A stretch of DNA of 64,000 bases from positions 744,001 to 808,000 of the forward strand of contig JAKULF010000004.1 of the NCBI GenBank assembly GCA_022661535.1. Reading direction: 5' to 3'. The notes beneath the pieces are model-generated. The model was not told where the DNA came from. It was given only the letters and a program-made list of their open reading frames with translations, and did no database searches. The stretch comes from Eutypa lata. Lineage: Eukaryota; Ascomycota; Sordariomycetes; Xylariales; Diatrypaceae. The translations under genes and the position numbers were made by a program. Of this stretch, positions 18,363-31,458 are shown piece after piece; position 1 is the first letter of the stretch, and the number at the start of each line of letters is the position of its first letter.

Positions 18363-19345
18363 TCACGCCCCGACGAACATCTGGAGGAGGTTGGACTCTC
18401 CCGGAGTGTTCTGGGGATACCGGGAGTTGAAGCCGACGGCAGCGCGGGCACTGGCGAAAGTCGCTTGCGAGAGGACGAGCTTCTGGGTAGCGACGAGCCA
18501 GCTGACGTCCTCGGTGCAGGGGGGCGTGGTCAGCGAGCCGTGGTAGGCCTGGAAGCCGCCCGAGGTCAGGGCATCGACGATCTCCGACATGACGAGTGGG
18601 GCCGTGGTCGTGTGGCTACCCGGCTCCGAGATCTCGCCCACGGACGCGAAGACGGTCTCGAGCATGGTGGTGGGCGCGCGGCGCTGCACATTTCGGGCGG
18701 ACACGGTGGCGTTGAGATCCAGCGCAGCTTCGCCCTCCTCCACTGCCGCCTCGCCTCCCTCAGTGTCGATGTACACGCCGATGACGGCGACTTCGTTAGC
18801 CTCGCTCTGGAACACCATGTGCATCTCCATGGGCATGCTGACGCCGTTGTCGATGTGCTCGCTAGGGTGGTGGAAGTGGAACTGCGACAGGTTGTACTGC
18901 GTTCCGTCGCCAAGGGTTATGCCGCCGCCAAGGCCCTCCATCACCACCTCCACCGTCGTGCCCAGGTTCTCAAACTCCGCTCCCTCTGGTACATCGGGGA
19001 TTGTCAGGGCGATGCTGTTTCCGGACATCATGTTGAAGTGGCCTTCCACCATGTCGATGGGCGACTGCCGGGAACCCGTTGAGCAGGCCACGTTGACCTC
19101 GGGATCCAGCGACGTCCACAGGAGAGGCCCCTGAGTGACGAGGGTTAGTCATCCAATAAGATCACTCTCGCTTACGAACCAACGAGGTGGGATCGGAAAC
19201 TCACTATTGTACCAGCATATCCGAACTCGTTAACCTCAACCTCGCCTTCTTGCCTCCGGTCAAGATGCGTGTGGGCACCACAGAAACTCAGGGCCGGCGT
19301 CGCAGACGCGGCTAAGAGGAGAAGTCTAGCAATGCTGGAAGACAT
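18363..19345 (-). CDS. Secreted alpha-class carbonic anhydrase
   Basis: 302-residue extracellular enzyme in two exons, 19205-19345 and 18363-19130, with a 74-nt intron. It hydrates CO2 to bicarbonate. A signal peptide of about 20 residues (MSSSIARLLLLAASATPALS) starts the protein. Zinc ligands are His132 and His134 in QFHFH and His151 in MEMHM; the family signatures SRQSPID, HPSEH and SLTTPPCTE are present. Cys63 and the Cys of TPPCTE are placed to form the usual disulfide. The enzyme is of normal length and looks functional. Such secreted enzymes are linked to growth under low CO2 in other ascomycetes. Confidence 0.93.
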
Positions 19346-22300
19346 AATGATAATGTAAGATAAGAAACGACCGAATGATAAACAACGATGCTAAAACTAA
19401 AGGGAGGATGAAAGAAAGAATGAATGAAAAACGAAGGTAACCCGGACCCTGTAGAATAGAATATTATAAACGAGAAAAGACAGCAAAACCCGACCAGCGG
19501 AGAAGGGGAAGGAAAACGGAAGGCAGATATCGGGAATCGGAAATTATATATAAAATAAAGAAAAAGAACAGGAAGGAAAACGGGACTACCGAGGAACGCA
19601 GCGATGTTTACGTCGGTTATGATATATGTCGATCTGCCATTCGGGGATGCAAAAACTCGGGCTGCATGTATAACTGCTATACTAAGCAACGTAATATAGG
19701 GGAAAACCCAACGCCTACCTCTACTTTCCTGAAATGCATGGGATCTGTATCGTCTTGGCTTCTTGGCTCCAAAAGATCAGGAGCAACACCCATGCATGCA
19801 ATGCTCAACCGGGCACGCCTAACTGAAGAGGAGGCAATTTCGCCCTATAGGTGGCATGACTTAATTGGGTTGCTGTTTTGTTGTTGCGCCCCCCGTAAGA
19901 AAGTCAGCCTCATAATTACTAGACGCTCCGGGACTTACCTTTCCAACCAACAACGGGCTGACTACAATACGCGGCCCCTTCTTACGCTGGGAAAACATAA
20001 AGAAGTCTTGGTAGCCAAGGGGAGTGGTAGTAGGATGGGTAAGGGCCACGAAGGAATCAATGTCACCCGCCAGCTAGCTAGCACGTACATAGTAACTAAC
20101 AAGCACTAAGCAACGGGACGCCGCACTGACAAATCGTGTTTCTATGGGGAGTTGCCACCAAAAAGGTCAGCGAAAAGCAAAAAAAACAAAAAAAGAGACC
20201 AAAAGAAAAAAGCTTGACACTTTCTTTCCCACATGGGCAAATCGCCAAGGCCGGCGCACGAAATCACCAAGAGTCTTGGAAGTTAGGGGATTGGTGCCCT
20301 TTTCTATACTTTTTCTCTTGGCTCAGGTTTCGGCGGCCCCTCCCCTGGCACGCCCGTTACATTGTTACATTGAGACTTCAAACCAGGTCGTCGCAATCCG
20401 CACTTACAAGTAGTACAAGGGCTGTCAGCCTCCCCTGGTAAAACGCTGGGCGGGTATTATTAATTTTATGTAAGATGAACGATGAGGGAAAGCTTCTTCT
20501 GAGCTTCCGATTTGGACATTTCGTTTTCAGCCGCAAAAAAAAAAAAAAAAACCTTATGGTGACGTTTACCTATAATACACGTATAACAACACGATATACG
20601 TCGTGAAATCCCACGTTTGCGCAGGTAACAAGTTATCTCTACATAGCTAGATATGACCATTTTATTACACCCCAGATTATGTATTAATTATCCACGTACG
20701 TATATCCATACATGCCCCGTTCGCCATATGGATTCGGCGCTAGCGGGCGAAACGCGAAATTTCATCGCCAAGGGCTGGGCTCGCCCCCTAAGGAACGGTT
20801 GAGTTAACCGTTAGGACATAGTTCATCTTCGCCGGATCAGGGACCTTACTGCGTCTTGTCACTCGTCACCGATTCCTTCTTTGGAATTTGATGCCTACAT
20901 TCCTACGAAAGTGCGCCTCTCCAAAGGATGTATTTTGACTACTGCTAGTCTCAGCTACATAAGGCACATCAGTTGGAATATACGGAATCAGCCGCAGCGA
21001 TGCAGCTAACTAACTACCTTTGCATGCGTAGTTGAAATGGAAATAGTTGCTTATTATTAGAACTTCGATCTGTTAAATCCTCAAATTCTCGCGGTATAGG
21101 TATTTGCATCGGATGGCCATGCACATCGGACGAAGCTCCGGGTGTTGTAACACCCCCACCGGCAATAGAGCAACAGTTGACTACTACCTCGGAGCATAAC
21201 GGGAAATATCATTTCTAATCAAACCCGACATCCTCCCGAAAACCGCTTGGCGAGAGGAACCTGTTTCTTGATCCAGTTCATCTTACATACATAGGTAGAA
21301 AAGCTTCGCGGCGGGCGGGTATGGGTAGTTGAATAGACAAGACCATAGCTAACCGTATACAGGCCGCTTGGCGCTTATCATAAACGTCGTTGCTTTAGCT
21401 GGCGGGTTAGTGTAGCTTAAATGGCCTTATTACCCACATGCACTAAACTTCTCCAACGTTTAGCGGGTTGGCAGGACGCTAAACGCTAACGACATTCGTC
21501 TCATCCCCAGATTCCCCTCCTCGTGGTTCTCTTCTCCAGTACTAAAAAAAATGAAATAATTAACATCGTGGGTATCTTTTCTACTGATCGCCAAGTGCTC
21601 TATCACTCAAGAAGAAGAGGAAAACAAGCTTAACAACAAGCATTTTCATCTACCCACTTACACCGAGATTATCAAATTACTGGCTCCATTACGTACATAA
21701 AGAGTTTTATGAGTGCCGCGGGGTTGATTAAAGAGCACGGTATTGTGCTGAATAGAAATGCTCCGGTCTTCCTCTGATGTTAATAATCAATCAACCCCTT
21801 AACTAGCTATTGAACATCCCGCTGACATCCTGTCGACCATCATCGTTGTTTCGGTTCTCTTACTTACACTCTCTTTCCTCTTAACACGACCATGTCGCAC
21901 TGCTTTAAACTTGATTTTGATTCATCGTCCCTGTAACAGATCATTATGTATATCTGAAGCTACATATGTCTCTCGCATCTATTTATAGCAGCTGTCGGTT
22001 TTTTTGGTCATCTTATCTCGATGCGATTCTGCATTCGCCGGCTCGGCCGTCTGTCTCATGATGTTGTTTCAGCCCCAGGGGTTTAAGGGCGGCTCAGGCC
22101 AACCAACCAGCCAACCCACGTGAAAAGAAGAAGAAGAAAAAGAAAAGTCAATGAGACGCAAGATATTAATTACCGCAAGCAATTTTTTATTATAGCCAAG
22201 ACTGAGATCGTTTCCTTTAGGTTCATCTGAACCAAGGATCCGGGCACTCACGTACGTATACCTACCATAGTTATGTACTACTTCGTACAGTCTAAAACAC

Positions 22301-25175
22301 GGGAAAAGTCTCTGTGCGACTTTGTGAAAATCCTTAAAAATAGAAGGATTTGCGACAATGAGGCACAAAACTCGCCTGGCAGCTTTGCTTGGAAATACGT
22401 ATTGTACGTAGGTAGCTTACCCGTCTGTGCTAAGCATATGTGTAGTTATTCTGGGCATGCGAACCGATGCTTAATTTTTTTCCCTTTGCCGCTTGGCAGG
22501 CACACCGCATCGCATCGCTTGAGCCGCACGTGCTGCATTTCCAAGTTAGGCTGGGAAACACTGGCGATACGTTGCCTAGCGGCGGATATTATGGCTGGAT
22601 CTTGTCCCGTCATCCTTTGACGATTATCTTTTTGATAGCACGGCTGCTCTCAATAATATTGTTCCTCCATCTGATGTCGGAGTTGGGAAAAGGGACCTAT
22701 CTAGTCTTTGGACTAGTCGATTTAATAGCGTCTTTTGTTTGCCGGCTGGGTAAGGTGAAACGAGTCTTTAGTCTCGGGCCTCCAGAATCCGCTAGATCGA
22801 TCCAGACCTCGTGAAGCCAAGTCTAGGCGCGCGCATTGCCAGTGGTAGTGAGATATTAAATTCAATCGATCAGGTGATTCTTGCTCATGGCCAAACTGCC
22901 TTATTTAGGTTGTTTCAATACTCTTGGTCTAACGAGGACTTCATCATGCTAGAAGGCTGCTGACAAGCTAACTAAGAGCTTAGATAGAGCTAGATATCCT
23001 CATCCGTGGTTGAAGGACTATGTTCAGGCTTTGATTTGTCTGGTAAATCCCCATCTTCTCATGCAATTTGGTGTATTCCTATGAATCTACTTCCCACCAT
23101 CTTGTTATGGCCTCCAAATTATAATCTAGTATTATACAGTTTTCGGAGGTGTTAACAGTCTTTGATACAGTGAGTCTGTTTCCCTAATTACTCATAGAAC
23201 TCCCGAACTATGTTTAAGGCAACAGCAACTGACAAAGTTCCCAACAAGTTAGGTATGAAATACCATTCCTCGGAATGAACAGGCTACTAGACCTATGCAC
23301 CTCCTCAAGTCACTCCCTCCCGCCACCCATGAATAAGGCACGGCGTATCTCATTCGACACCAGAAAACCCTCTATCCAAGCCCTAAATTATCTACACTCT
23401 TTCGCCTTTAGTATTGCGATGTTAATTCCCCAATGTCAATATGAACTGTTGTAAAAGTAAAAATATTGCTGCGAAATACGTGCGAGCTTCATCTCATCAG
23501 GGGTATGTATATCATACTTTCTATCTATTATTTTTTAGTCTAATCAACATCTATGCTGCAGTCCGGGCGTGGTTCCTATCATATGAATCCATATGTGTCC
23601 GCTTGGGATTCAGCTTTCTATTCAGAACTACGTATTGAAAACAAGATGATGCTTCAGCTAAGAGTGAGAATTAATCACCATGTGTCGTGGCAAGTTTAAG
23701 TCGGTAATGCTTTTCTCAACAACGCATAGTGTCATAATTATGACCTAGTACCACAATCATATATTATTACTCTCATTCATAAGTTGTGATGAAGTCCCAA
23801 CCTATCGCATCCCAATCAGGCCCTTTCACTATCAAAATATCCCAGGTTTTTCTAATTTATTTCTGCTGACTGGGCTTGCTACCCTCTTTTTTTCTTTCTC
23901 ACATAATATTCTACACTTCTACACGAAGAGAAACGGGTCATTCCCAGTCCACAACTGTACTCGTGGTGTTTGTAGATGGCATGCAACCCTATTGAGAATG
24001 TACCCTTGTTACCTAGATTTATACGTAGTTGAAGAAGAATCGAGTGTACTGTCATCCGAATCCCAGTAGAGGTCATAGTAGACCTTCCCTATCCTATGAT
24101 GCTCTTGATTAAGAGGCAAGTCAGATAGATATTACAGGTCTTCACTCCAACTCAACAGGACCGTCTCTATTGTGGCTGAACAAACAACAACCTATATCCA
24201 TTGTTGTCAACTTATGTTTCTTAATGCCACTATGAAATAGGATACCTGTCTTTCGAACCTAGGTATAGCCGAGTTCTGTTGCGCAGTCATGCGTGGTTGT
24301 CAAATTAACCAATATGGTTGATCCCAAGCTCTGTCCTGTCCTATGTCGGCACCGACACATGTCTTTCGAACCTATGACCAAATAATGACACATGGAGCGT
24401 TTACTCAATGAAGCTTGTTTAAAGTCGCGCAGATCCCTCTCCCACGGGACTAAAACACATTCATGTCCATTATTCTAGCCGTACCGACATATCAAGCATG
24501 CTAAAAGAATCCCCTGGGAGAAGTCTTCCAAGCTGCCTAGGTAGGCAGAACTATCCATGAGAGACTTTGTCAGGTCCAACAACACGATAGTTTCGATACG
24601 ATAGTGGTGGTGGCTAGGCCTCCCCTGTTGAGGTACATTAGGATGGGACGTAAGGGATAGTCTTTACGAATTGTACAAACTGGCTTCTGGTAAACGTAGC
24701 CGATGTGCGTTTATGTCATATATGCAAACATGGACACCGTTTAGTTTCCTGTCTTCCAGTCCGCCTCATCCTGTCTTTCGTAAGTGGTAGTCGAGTTCAT
24801 AATCCTTTCAGTGACCTGAATGGTATCATCATGACACTTATTGCAGCTACGTAAAATCCGACTATTAGGTCATTCTAAGATGATATGCGCAATCTCGTAC
24901 CACAAACAATGCGGCACGTGTACAACCCGACTGCCGGTTGGTATTGTTTGCGCATGCCTCTCTTTTCTTCTTCTTTGCCTATTGGTCCGCATTTTTGGAC
25001 CTTAACCAAAGTCCTTGTCAATGTTGGGGGCTCTTCAGTGTTACACTATCCACCAACAGCCAGGCTCATATCCCTTGATTGCCGCCATTAAAAAGGCGAC
25101 TTCTCGAATTCGACGGTGGAATTTTCTCCAGCTATTGAATTTTTCTGTACGAACTCTCAGACGAGTATTTTAAAT
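19346..25175. other. 5.8-kb gene-free stretch
   Basis: The longest empty interval in the window. Open frames are short, overlap on both strands and show no protein-like composition. There is an A-run at about 20535-20551 and patches of purine-rich sequence (20180-20215), but no tRNA, no rRNA and no terminal repeats that I can recognise. Base composition is ordinary rather than RIP-like. It may hold non-coding transcripts or diverged transposon remains, for which I have no evidence. Confidence 0.55.
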
Positions 25176-27164
25176 ATGGACACGAGTAGTTCGAGCACAT
25201 ATGATGCTCAGGCACCGCAAAAGAGCGAGTCTCTCCAACACGTGAACCAGGTGACCGAACCGACGGACGCAGAGACTCAAGTGGGCGACAACTACAACCT
25301 AGGCTCGATCGACCCAGAAAATGAAGTACAGGGGATCAAGCTTCTGCTTATATTTGTCTCTATCGCACTCTGCACGTTTCTGGTTGGGTTGGTAAGTTGG
25401 TCAATGTAGTTACCTATGACATAGACGACAAAACAGCTGATAGAGTTGACCGTTTCCTTCAGGATTTCAACTTGATATCGACGGCTATCCCGGTCATCAC
25501 CTCCGAGTTTAACTCGATTAGAGATGTGGGCTGGTATGGGGTTGCCTTTCAGCTCGCCTTGTAAGTTCGACTGGGTTTCACTGCGGGTGGCGTGGTATAT
25601 TTGAGAGATGGTGAAGCTGACGTCGCTAGGTGCTCGACACAGCCGCTTGCCGGCAAGACATACGTGCTGTTCTCTAAGAAGATCGTCTTCTTGATATACC
25701 TGGCGATATTCGAAGCAGGGAGCTTAGTCTGTGCGCTAGCCCCGACATCTAACGCTCTGATCGTGGGAAGAGCCATCGCCGGCCTAGGCGCATCTGGACT
25801 ATTCGCTGGGGGGCTTGTCATTCTGACCACTATCATACCCCTCTACAAGCGGCCTATCTGGACAGGTGCCTGGGGTTCAACCTTTGCTATCGCTACTATT
25901 GTCGGACCGGTCATCGGGGGCGCGCTCACTCAGAATCTGACTTGGCGCTGGTGCTTCTACATAAATCTTCCTATTGGTGGTTTCGCGGCTGTCCTTTGCG
26001 TCGTGCTGCTGCGAATCAGGACTGCCGAGACCGAGATGGTCCCGCTTACAGACAAGCTCAGGGGATTAGATGGCGTCGGATTCACATTGTTTGTAGGCTC
26101 GATGACTATGCTCCTTCTCGCGCTACAATGGGGTGGGGTGGAATATGCTTGGAATTCGTCGGTGATCATCGGCCTCCTCGTCGGTTTCGTCGTCATCTTC
26201 GCGGGGTTATTCATCCCCTGGCAGCTGCGTTTGCAAGACACGGCTCTCATACCCCCTAGGCTCTTCAAGACGCATCGGAACGTGGGCCTCCTCTGCGGCG
26301 TTGCCTTTTTCGTCAATGGACCGTTCCAGGCGGTCATCTACTGGCTCCCGGTGTGGTTCCAAGCCGTCCTTGGTGATTCGCCCGAGCAAAGCGGCATCCA
26401 TTACCTGCCTACGGTGATATCAGATACCGTTACGTCCTTCGTAGGCTCTGGCATCGCGATGCTAATAGGCTACTGGAACCCGTTCCTCGTACTTGGGACA
26501 GTCCTGGTGAGCCTCGGGGGAGGAACTTTGAGCCTCCTCTCCCCCGGAGTGGCATTTTCCAAGATCATTGGCTTTCAGATTTTGGGCGGCGTTGGCTACT
26601 GCCTAACTACTAACATGGTAAGTGACATACCTAGGAAGCTACCGTCAATCTATTTAGGTCGTTGCTAATGGCAGTCAAACTGGATAGGCACATATCGGCA
26701 CACAAGCGTCGCTACCGATGGAGCTTGTCCCTATCGGTGCGACGAACCTGTTGACGGTAATCTCGACCAGCTGCTCTATCTTCCTCGCCATTGGACAGCT
26801 AGTCTTCCAGCGGTCCATCTTGAACAATCTTTCTGGTGCTGTGTCTCAAGAAGTGGCGGATAGGGTCATCTCAGCCGGCGCGACTAACCTTCATTCCGTT
26901 GTTGACATGGCGGACTTACCTGCTGTGATTCAAGCCTACGGAAAGTCGGTAACTCAAGTATTCGTAAGTTATTCTCCGCTAGCTCATAAGCTTCGAGTGT
27001 TCCCTTCCATCTATAATTGTATCGTGATCTAACAAACCCCCTTTAAGTACATCACGGCCGCATCGCCAGTCATAGCTTTCTTCCTGGCATTGGCATGCTC
27101 CTGGATTACCACCAAGAGGGCACCACAAGTAGAGCAAGAAGAAAAGGGGACCATGAATATTTGA
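25176..27164 (+). CDS. MFS drug:H+ antiporter, DHA2 (14-TM) type
   Basis: 564-residue plasma-membrane efflux protein in five exons: 25176-25391, 25463-25560, 25630-26617, 26688-26963 and 27048-27164, all with GT/AG ends and consistent phases. Family features are [10 protein letters not shown] after helix 1, a LAGK loop, [15 protein letters not shown] in helix 4 and [25 protein letters not shown] in the antiporter region. Fourteen membrane segments fit the DHA2 group, which exports toxins and drugs. An in-frame ATG at 25116 would add 20 residues. The acidic 50-residue N-terminus is cytoplasmic. No biosynthetic neighbour points to a substrate. Confidence 0.9.
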
Positions 27165-27918
27165 TCTGCACTCTCGCACGACCGGATTATGCTATTTATT
27201 TTCCATAACAAGTATGATAATTACGTGGACATGGTATATAAGCATTTAGGCACTTAATAATTAACCCGAATCTCTTTGTGGAACGTTTTGTGACACATGC
27301 ATTACGGGCACCGCACCTGCTGACAATATTATATATAGTATATCCTGGACACCGATGTGTTTATTTTTGTTAGCTTATTATCACTTAATGCCTGGATTTA
27401 TTGTCAAAACTTAGTTCGGCTGATGTACTTTCATATAGCCAAGATGCATTATCTGGCTCATCCTAGGCCCCTATTGTCGATATACGCAACCCATTATGTA
27501 ACAAGGATGTGAAGGCTTGAAACTAGGGTTCTATTCAACTAAAAATTTTATTTTGGTCCTAAAGTCCATGAAGTCCCTTTGTCTGCTCTATAAAACCTGT
27601 AAAGTCGTCTACCATCTATACACAAAATAAAAATACGTATCTGTAATGTCCTTATGCCTTCGAAGCCGCTAATAATATCTATTGGCTCTTATTAAGCATC
27701 TATGCATTCCTGAGATCGTCGCATGACCTCCAAGGGTTGATGGGTTGGCTGTCCTTTGCAGATATTCTGCAGCCAACAACACTTGTCTCCATTCCCCGTG
27801 TGACACATTGCCTGAACCCCTTCTCGTTGTCATCTCATCTCACCTGAGGACTAAACCCCTGAGGAATATATTGTACATATCCGCCACCACATAGATCGTG
27901 ATAACGTCAACAAATACC
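27165..27918. other. Convergent spacer
   Basis: This AT-rich 0.75-kb spacer holds the 3' ends of the transporter and HET genes. No further feature is seen. Confidence 0.5.
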
Positions 27919-29931
27919 CTAAATGACTGTGAATGTAATGTTTCGGGTGAGTTTCCCAGCTGAGATCGCTTGCTCCACCGAACCCCCCCAAGGTATTGGC
28001 CCAGCCATACCAATTCTCCTAAAGTAGCCATCGTCTCCCTTTCTGAATACTAAGAGAAACCCAGAAATGCCGTAAGCGGCCGGCATAACCCAACAGCTGC
28101 ATGGGTCTTGACGATTGTTATCCAAAACGCATTCTGGCCACTTCCAGCCTGAATCAAACATCAAAGTTCCCTCATCTTTCTCACCCTCAGGTGGCACATA
28201 CCGCATGTGACCGAGGGTGCCTCGAATCTTTAGTTTAACGTTAGGATTGGCACCATAGAAGTTCTCCGACGTATCTCCCTCAATGGCCAAAACTTCAAAC
28301 AGCAGCTCGCTAGCCCAATGTGGGAAATATACCTCACCATCAACAGCAGCCCAACTCCAGCTAGGTGCGCGGTCTATTGGTAGAGGAGAAAGAATGGGAT
28401 GTTTGCCGTTTCCCAGGTGCATGGCAATCCACACGATCCCTCGCGCAATATCTTCTTTCCATAGGCCGGCAATATATGAGGCCTTGCCCATGTTTTGCTT
28501 GAACAACTCAGCAGCGGCAGCCAGCGCCGGAAACTTGTCCGATGAGTATGTCACCGTCCTTCGACTATAGTTTGTCACAATTTGGTACCATTCTAGCCAT
28601 CCATCCTTTGGAGGTTGATCTATCGTCCTTCGCATTGAAATTGAGTTTCCGACATAAAGGCCATCCGTACCGGTTGTTCCATCTTCACAGGCATATCCAG
28701 TGCGGCACTCCCAGTATATTTGTTGTTTGCCGAAATGGAGGATAGCTGGAGCAAGGAGCCTTTCCTGGAGACACCATCCACGTCGACTCAATGGACACTT
28801 GTCTACATAGCTTTCGAAGCCCTCAAGATGATTCTGTATTATGAAATCCTCCCCAAAGGATACATATACATCTCTTTCACTGCCAAGGATACCTGCGGAG
28901 CTTGACTTTGCTTCCAAGGCCGATATCATCACGGCACAACCAGCATATATTGACGCCATCTTTGTGGCCTCTATACCCCAATCATCCACATCATCTTGTA
29001 CGATACATAGAGCATCAATCCAGATATACTTGCACCCTAGCTCTGCAGTAATTTGTATGGCGTCAGTGAAGGTCTTGGGAAGTTCTTCCATGGTCATCTG
29101 TTGTTGTCTTTGAGCCTTGTTGGCCTTTGTTGTCTGTCCTGGAATCTGACCACCCCAGCAATGGCTCAGTGCCACATAAGGCTGATGGTTTTCTGTTGTC
29201 CATGAGCAGAGGACGGGGGTGTTTGTTGTGCTATTAATATTGATCATTCGACTTGGACCACTCCTTGTTTTCCTGGCTTGCATACATGCATCATGCTCAG
29301 AACAGTCTCCAATGCATAGCAACATTGTTTCCGGCATATCGTTGATGGCCGAGCTTCTTTTTCTGCTCTTCTGACACTCGGTATGTTTGCTACAGTCGTC
29401 GATCCACTTGCGTGCTGTTTTGAAAAGCCCCTGTGAGTCATCGGTGGCCCGAAGCATTCTGCCAATCCCCTCTTCGCCGAAGGGACGTCGCGAGCAGATA
29501 TCCAATATCGGAATGACGTTTAGATTACCCTCTTCATCGGACTCTGGCTCATGGCTACCCGACAAAAACAACAAATTGCTGACTATAAAAGCTAGACCAT
29601 TTGAGAGGAGTTCCTTAGGGTCCTCGTCATCCCATTCCACGTCCCACCAAGGGTGAAGCCCAAGGTGGCCTTCACAAATATAAACTTCTATAACATCCTT
29701 CAGCTGATTATGAAGAACATGACACAAATGACATTGGTTCGCACTTGTGGCAAGATCCTCCAGAGACTCGTGGTGTCTGAAGCTGGGACCCCAATGTTCT
29801 TCAAATTCTCCTTCTGGTTTAGGGTTCCACCCCGACGGACAAGCACTCGGCCATTTGAAGTTGAAGCGGATTAAGTCACTGGTGAATTTTTGACAAAGTC
29901 GACAGAGGATGGGAGATTCATCTGGCGCCAT
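27919..29931 (-). CDS. HET-domain protein (heterokaryon incompatibility type)
   Basis: 670-residue intronless protein. The HET domain spans about residues 245-400, with the characteristic blocks YVALSHCWGG, a LPKTFTDAI block and KYIWIDALCIVQDD, followed by SIYAGC and the SRRGWCLQER block. The N-terminal part carries a CRLC...CHLC cysteine pattern. HET domains trigger programmed death when incompatible hyphae fuse, or act in innate-type recognition; most family members have no known partner. ATG 29931 is the first ATG of the frame. No STAND NTPase or lipase partner lies beside it. Confidence 0.92.
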   Translation of the reverse strand: MAPDESPILCRLCQKFTSDLIRFNFKWPSACPSGWNPKPEGEFEEHWGPSFRHHESLEDLATSANQCHLCHVLHNQLKDVIEVYICEGHLGLHPWWDVEWDDEDPKELLSNGLAFIVSNLLFLSGSHEPESDEEGNLNVIPILDICSRRPFGEEGIGRMLRATDDSQGLFKTARKWIDDCSKHTECQKSRKRSSAINDMPETMLLCIGDCSEHDACMQARKTRSGPSRMININSTTNTPVLCSWTTENHQPYVALSHCWGGQIPGQTTKANKAQRQQQMTMEELPKTFTDAIQITAELGCKYIWIDALCIVQDDVDDWGIEATKMASIYAGCAVMISALEAKSSSAGILGSERDVYVSFGEDFIIQNHLEGFESYVDKCPLSRRGWCLQERLLAPAILHFGKQQIYWECRTGYACEDGTTGTDGLYVGNSISMRRTIDQPPKDGWLEWYQIVTNYSRRTVTYSSDKFPALAAAAELFKQNMGKASYIAGLWKEDIARGIVWIAMHLGNGKHPILSPLPIDRAPSWSWAAVDGEVYFPHWASELLFEVLAIEGDTSENFYGANPNVKLKIRGTLGHMRYVPPEGEKDEGTLMFDSGWKWPECVLDNNRQDPCSCWVMPAAYGISGFLLVFRKGDDGYFRRIGMAGPIPWGGSVEQAISAGKLTRNITFTVI

Positions 29932-30876
29932 GCTGTCCTTCAAGACTCTGGCGTTTCAGAGGGTAAATATTTGCCTGATATCTTCCTTCAAGAGGAGGGA
30001 GGTATCGTCTTGCTCACGGAAGACTATGAAATAAAAATAAAAATAAGTCTCGAAACCTGTAGAGACTAAGTCGCCTGGATAATATGACTGTTAAGGTGCG
30101 TGATTGGAACGATTCATGTATATCCTTGTTATTTTAAGTCAGACATAGATTTTATAAGCCTAGTGGTGCATTCAAATAGCCCGATATTTGCTCCGTTATG
30201 GCTCCAAATAGAGAAAGGAAGGAAAGGGAGTTATTTAAGGCCCCGAATGGTGATTATACCTTATATACAAGTAATTAGGTGGCGGAGTAGCTCCACCACC
30301 AAGCCCTTGATAGGTCATTTTTTTGTACACATCATGTAACCCAGGAAATGTGGTGAGGACATGAGCCACAATGACCTAAACCATAGTGAGACAAGTGGTC
30401 AGACGAAACTTTCCTTGAAAATTGCCTCTTTTTTATCTAATCCCAGCTGCAAGGTGAACCTAATTTATGAACCAAAACATCAGCTAAACCTGGATTCGAA
30501 GTTCAATTATTGGAGAAATAAAACTAATATACGTATGTAAGGACATAAAGACCTTCACTTATGTATATATTATATATACATTATATCTAATTCAATGGTT
30601 TTGGTAATTTTCAATGCTTTTAATAACTTTCGGCATCACGATCACCTGCGTTGCATATGGATTGGTTACATTGCATATGCAAAGACTTCGCATGATCTTC
30701 CCTTCTTTCCGGCTTGATTACTAAAGGCCTCGCAAGAAATCGTCTGCTGTTCATTCATCGGTTTTGTGTGATAAGATAACGATGGTATCTCGAAGTTGAC
30801 ACTCGAGGAAGAATGCAGTTAACACTAGGAGACTTGACCCAGTCCATCCCTTATACTATACGACATAGTGGTGCAT
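29932..30876. other. Gene-free spacer
   Basis: AT-rich 0.95-kb interval with short palindromic TATATA stretches (30560-30590). No coding signal. Confidence 0.55.
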
Positions 30877-31191
30877 TTATATATTGCACATAATGGCACG
30901 AGCAGTGAACCCGAAGTTCCCCAGGCAGTCCGTGTCTTTTCCCCTAAACTTTGCTTTGTGTATCCCGGCACACCAGCCGTGATTGAAAACCTTGACAGGT
31001 GCACAATCCCCCTCTGATACGAGGCGCATGGAGGAGAAGCCCACATCGTTCGGAACCGCACAGGTGCCCACATAGACGTTCCTCTCCCACTCTTGCCCCG
31101 TGCAGTTGCCGTGCTCATACACCTTGTAGATGGCGCCGGTAGTGCCGATAATGAGGAAGGAGAGGGAGGAAAATAATGCCAAGAGCTTCAT
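30877..31191 (-). CDS. Small secreted cysteine-containing protein
   Basis: 104 residues with a clear signal peptide (MKLLALFSSLSFLIIGTTGA) and a mature part of about 84 residues with six cysteines, each in a spaced context (GNC, GTC, GDC, GWC, TDC, IMC), suggesting three disulfides. ATG 31191 is preferred to the upstream in-frame start at 31227 because the signal peptide begins there. No named family is recognised. The features fit an effector-like or antimicrobial secreted protein, an inference from size and cysteine content only. Confidence 0.75.
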   Translation of the reverse strand: MKLLALFSSLSFLIIGTTGAIYKVYEHGNCTGQEWERNVYVGTCAVPNDVGFSSMRLVSEGDCAPVKVFNHGWCAGIHKAKFRGKDTDCLGNFGFTARAIMCNI

Positions 31192-31458
31192 TTTGTACGA
31201 TATTATGGTTTGTAGAAAATTATTCACGAAGAATGACGGAAATAAACCTGAAGATAGAATATGTTTTATGATTCGTGTTTGACCTGATAGATATATTTAT
31301 AATCCTAGTTTCTAATCTCTATCCTTGTGTTACCTTAATTACGTTGACATAGTCACTGTTTATCAGTGGACTCATTAAGACTTTGCATTACAATACCTGC
31401 CCGTAGTGTCATAGTACTAGTTGTAAGGAGTCAGCGAGCCGTGTTGTATTGACATGTT

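Noticed and set aside
22273..22814. Two overlapping open frames of about 115 codons in the large spacer
   Set aside because: No splice extension, no domain-like pattern and ordinary intergenic composition; chance open frames.
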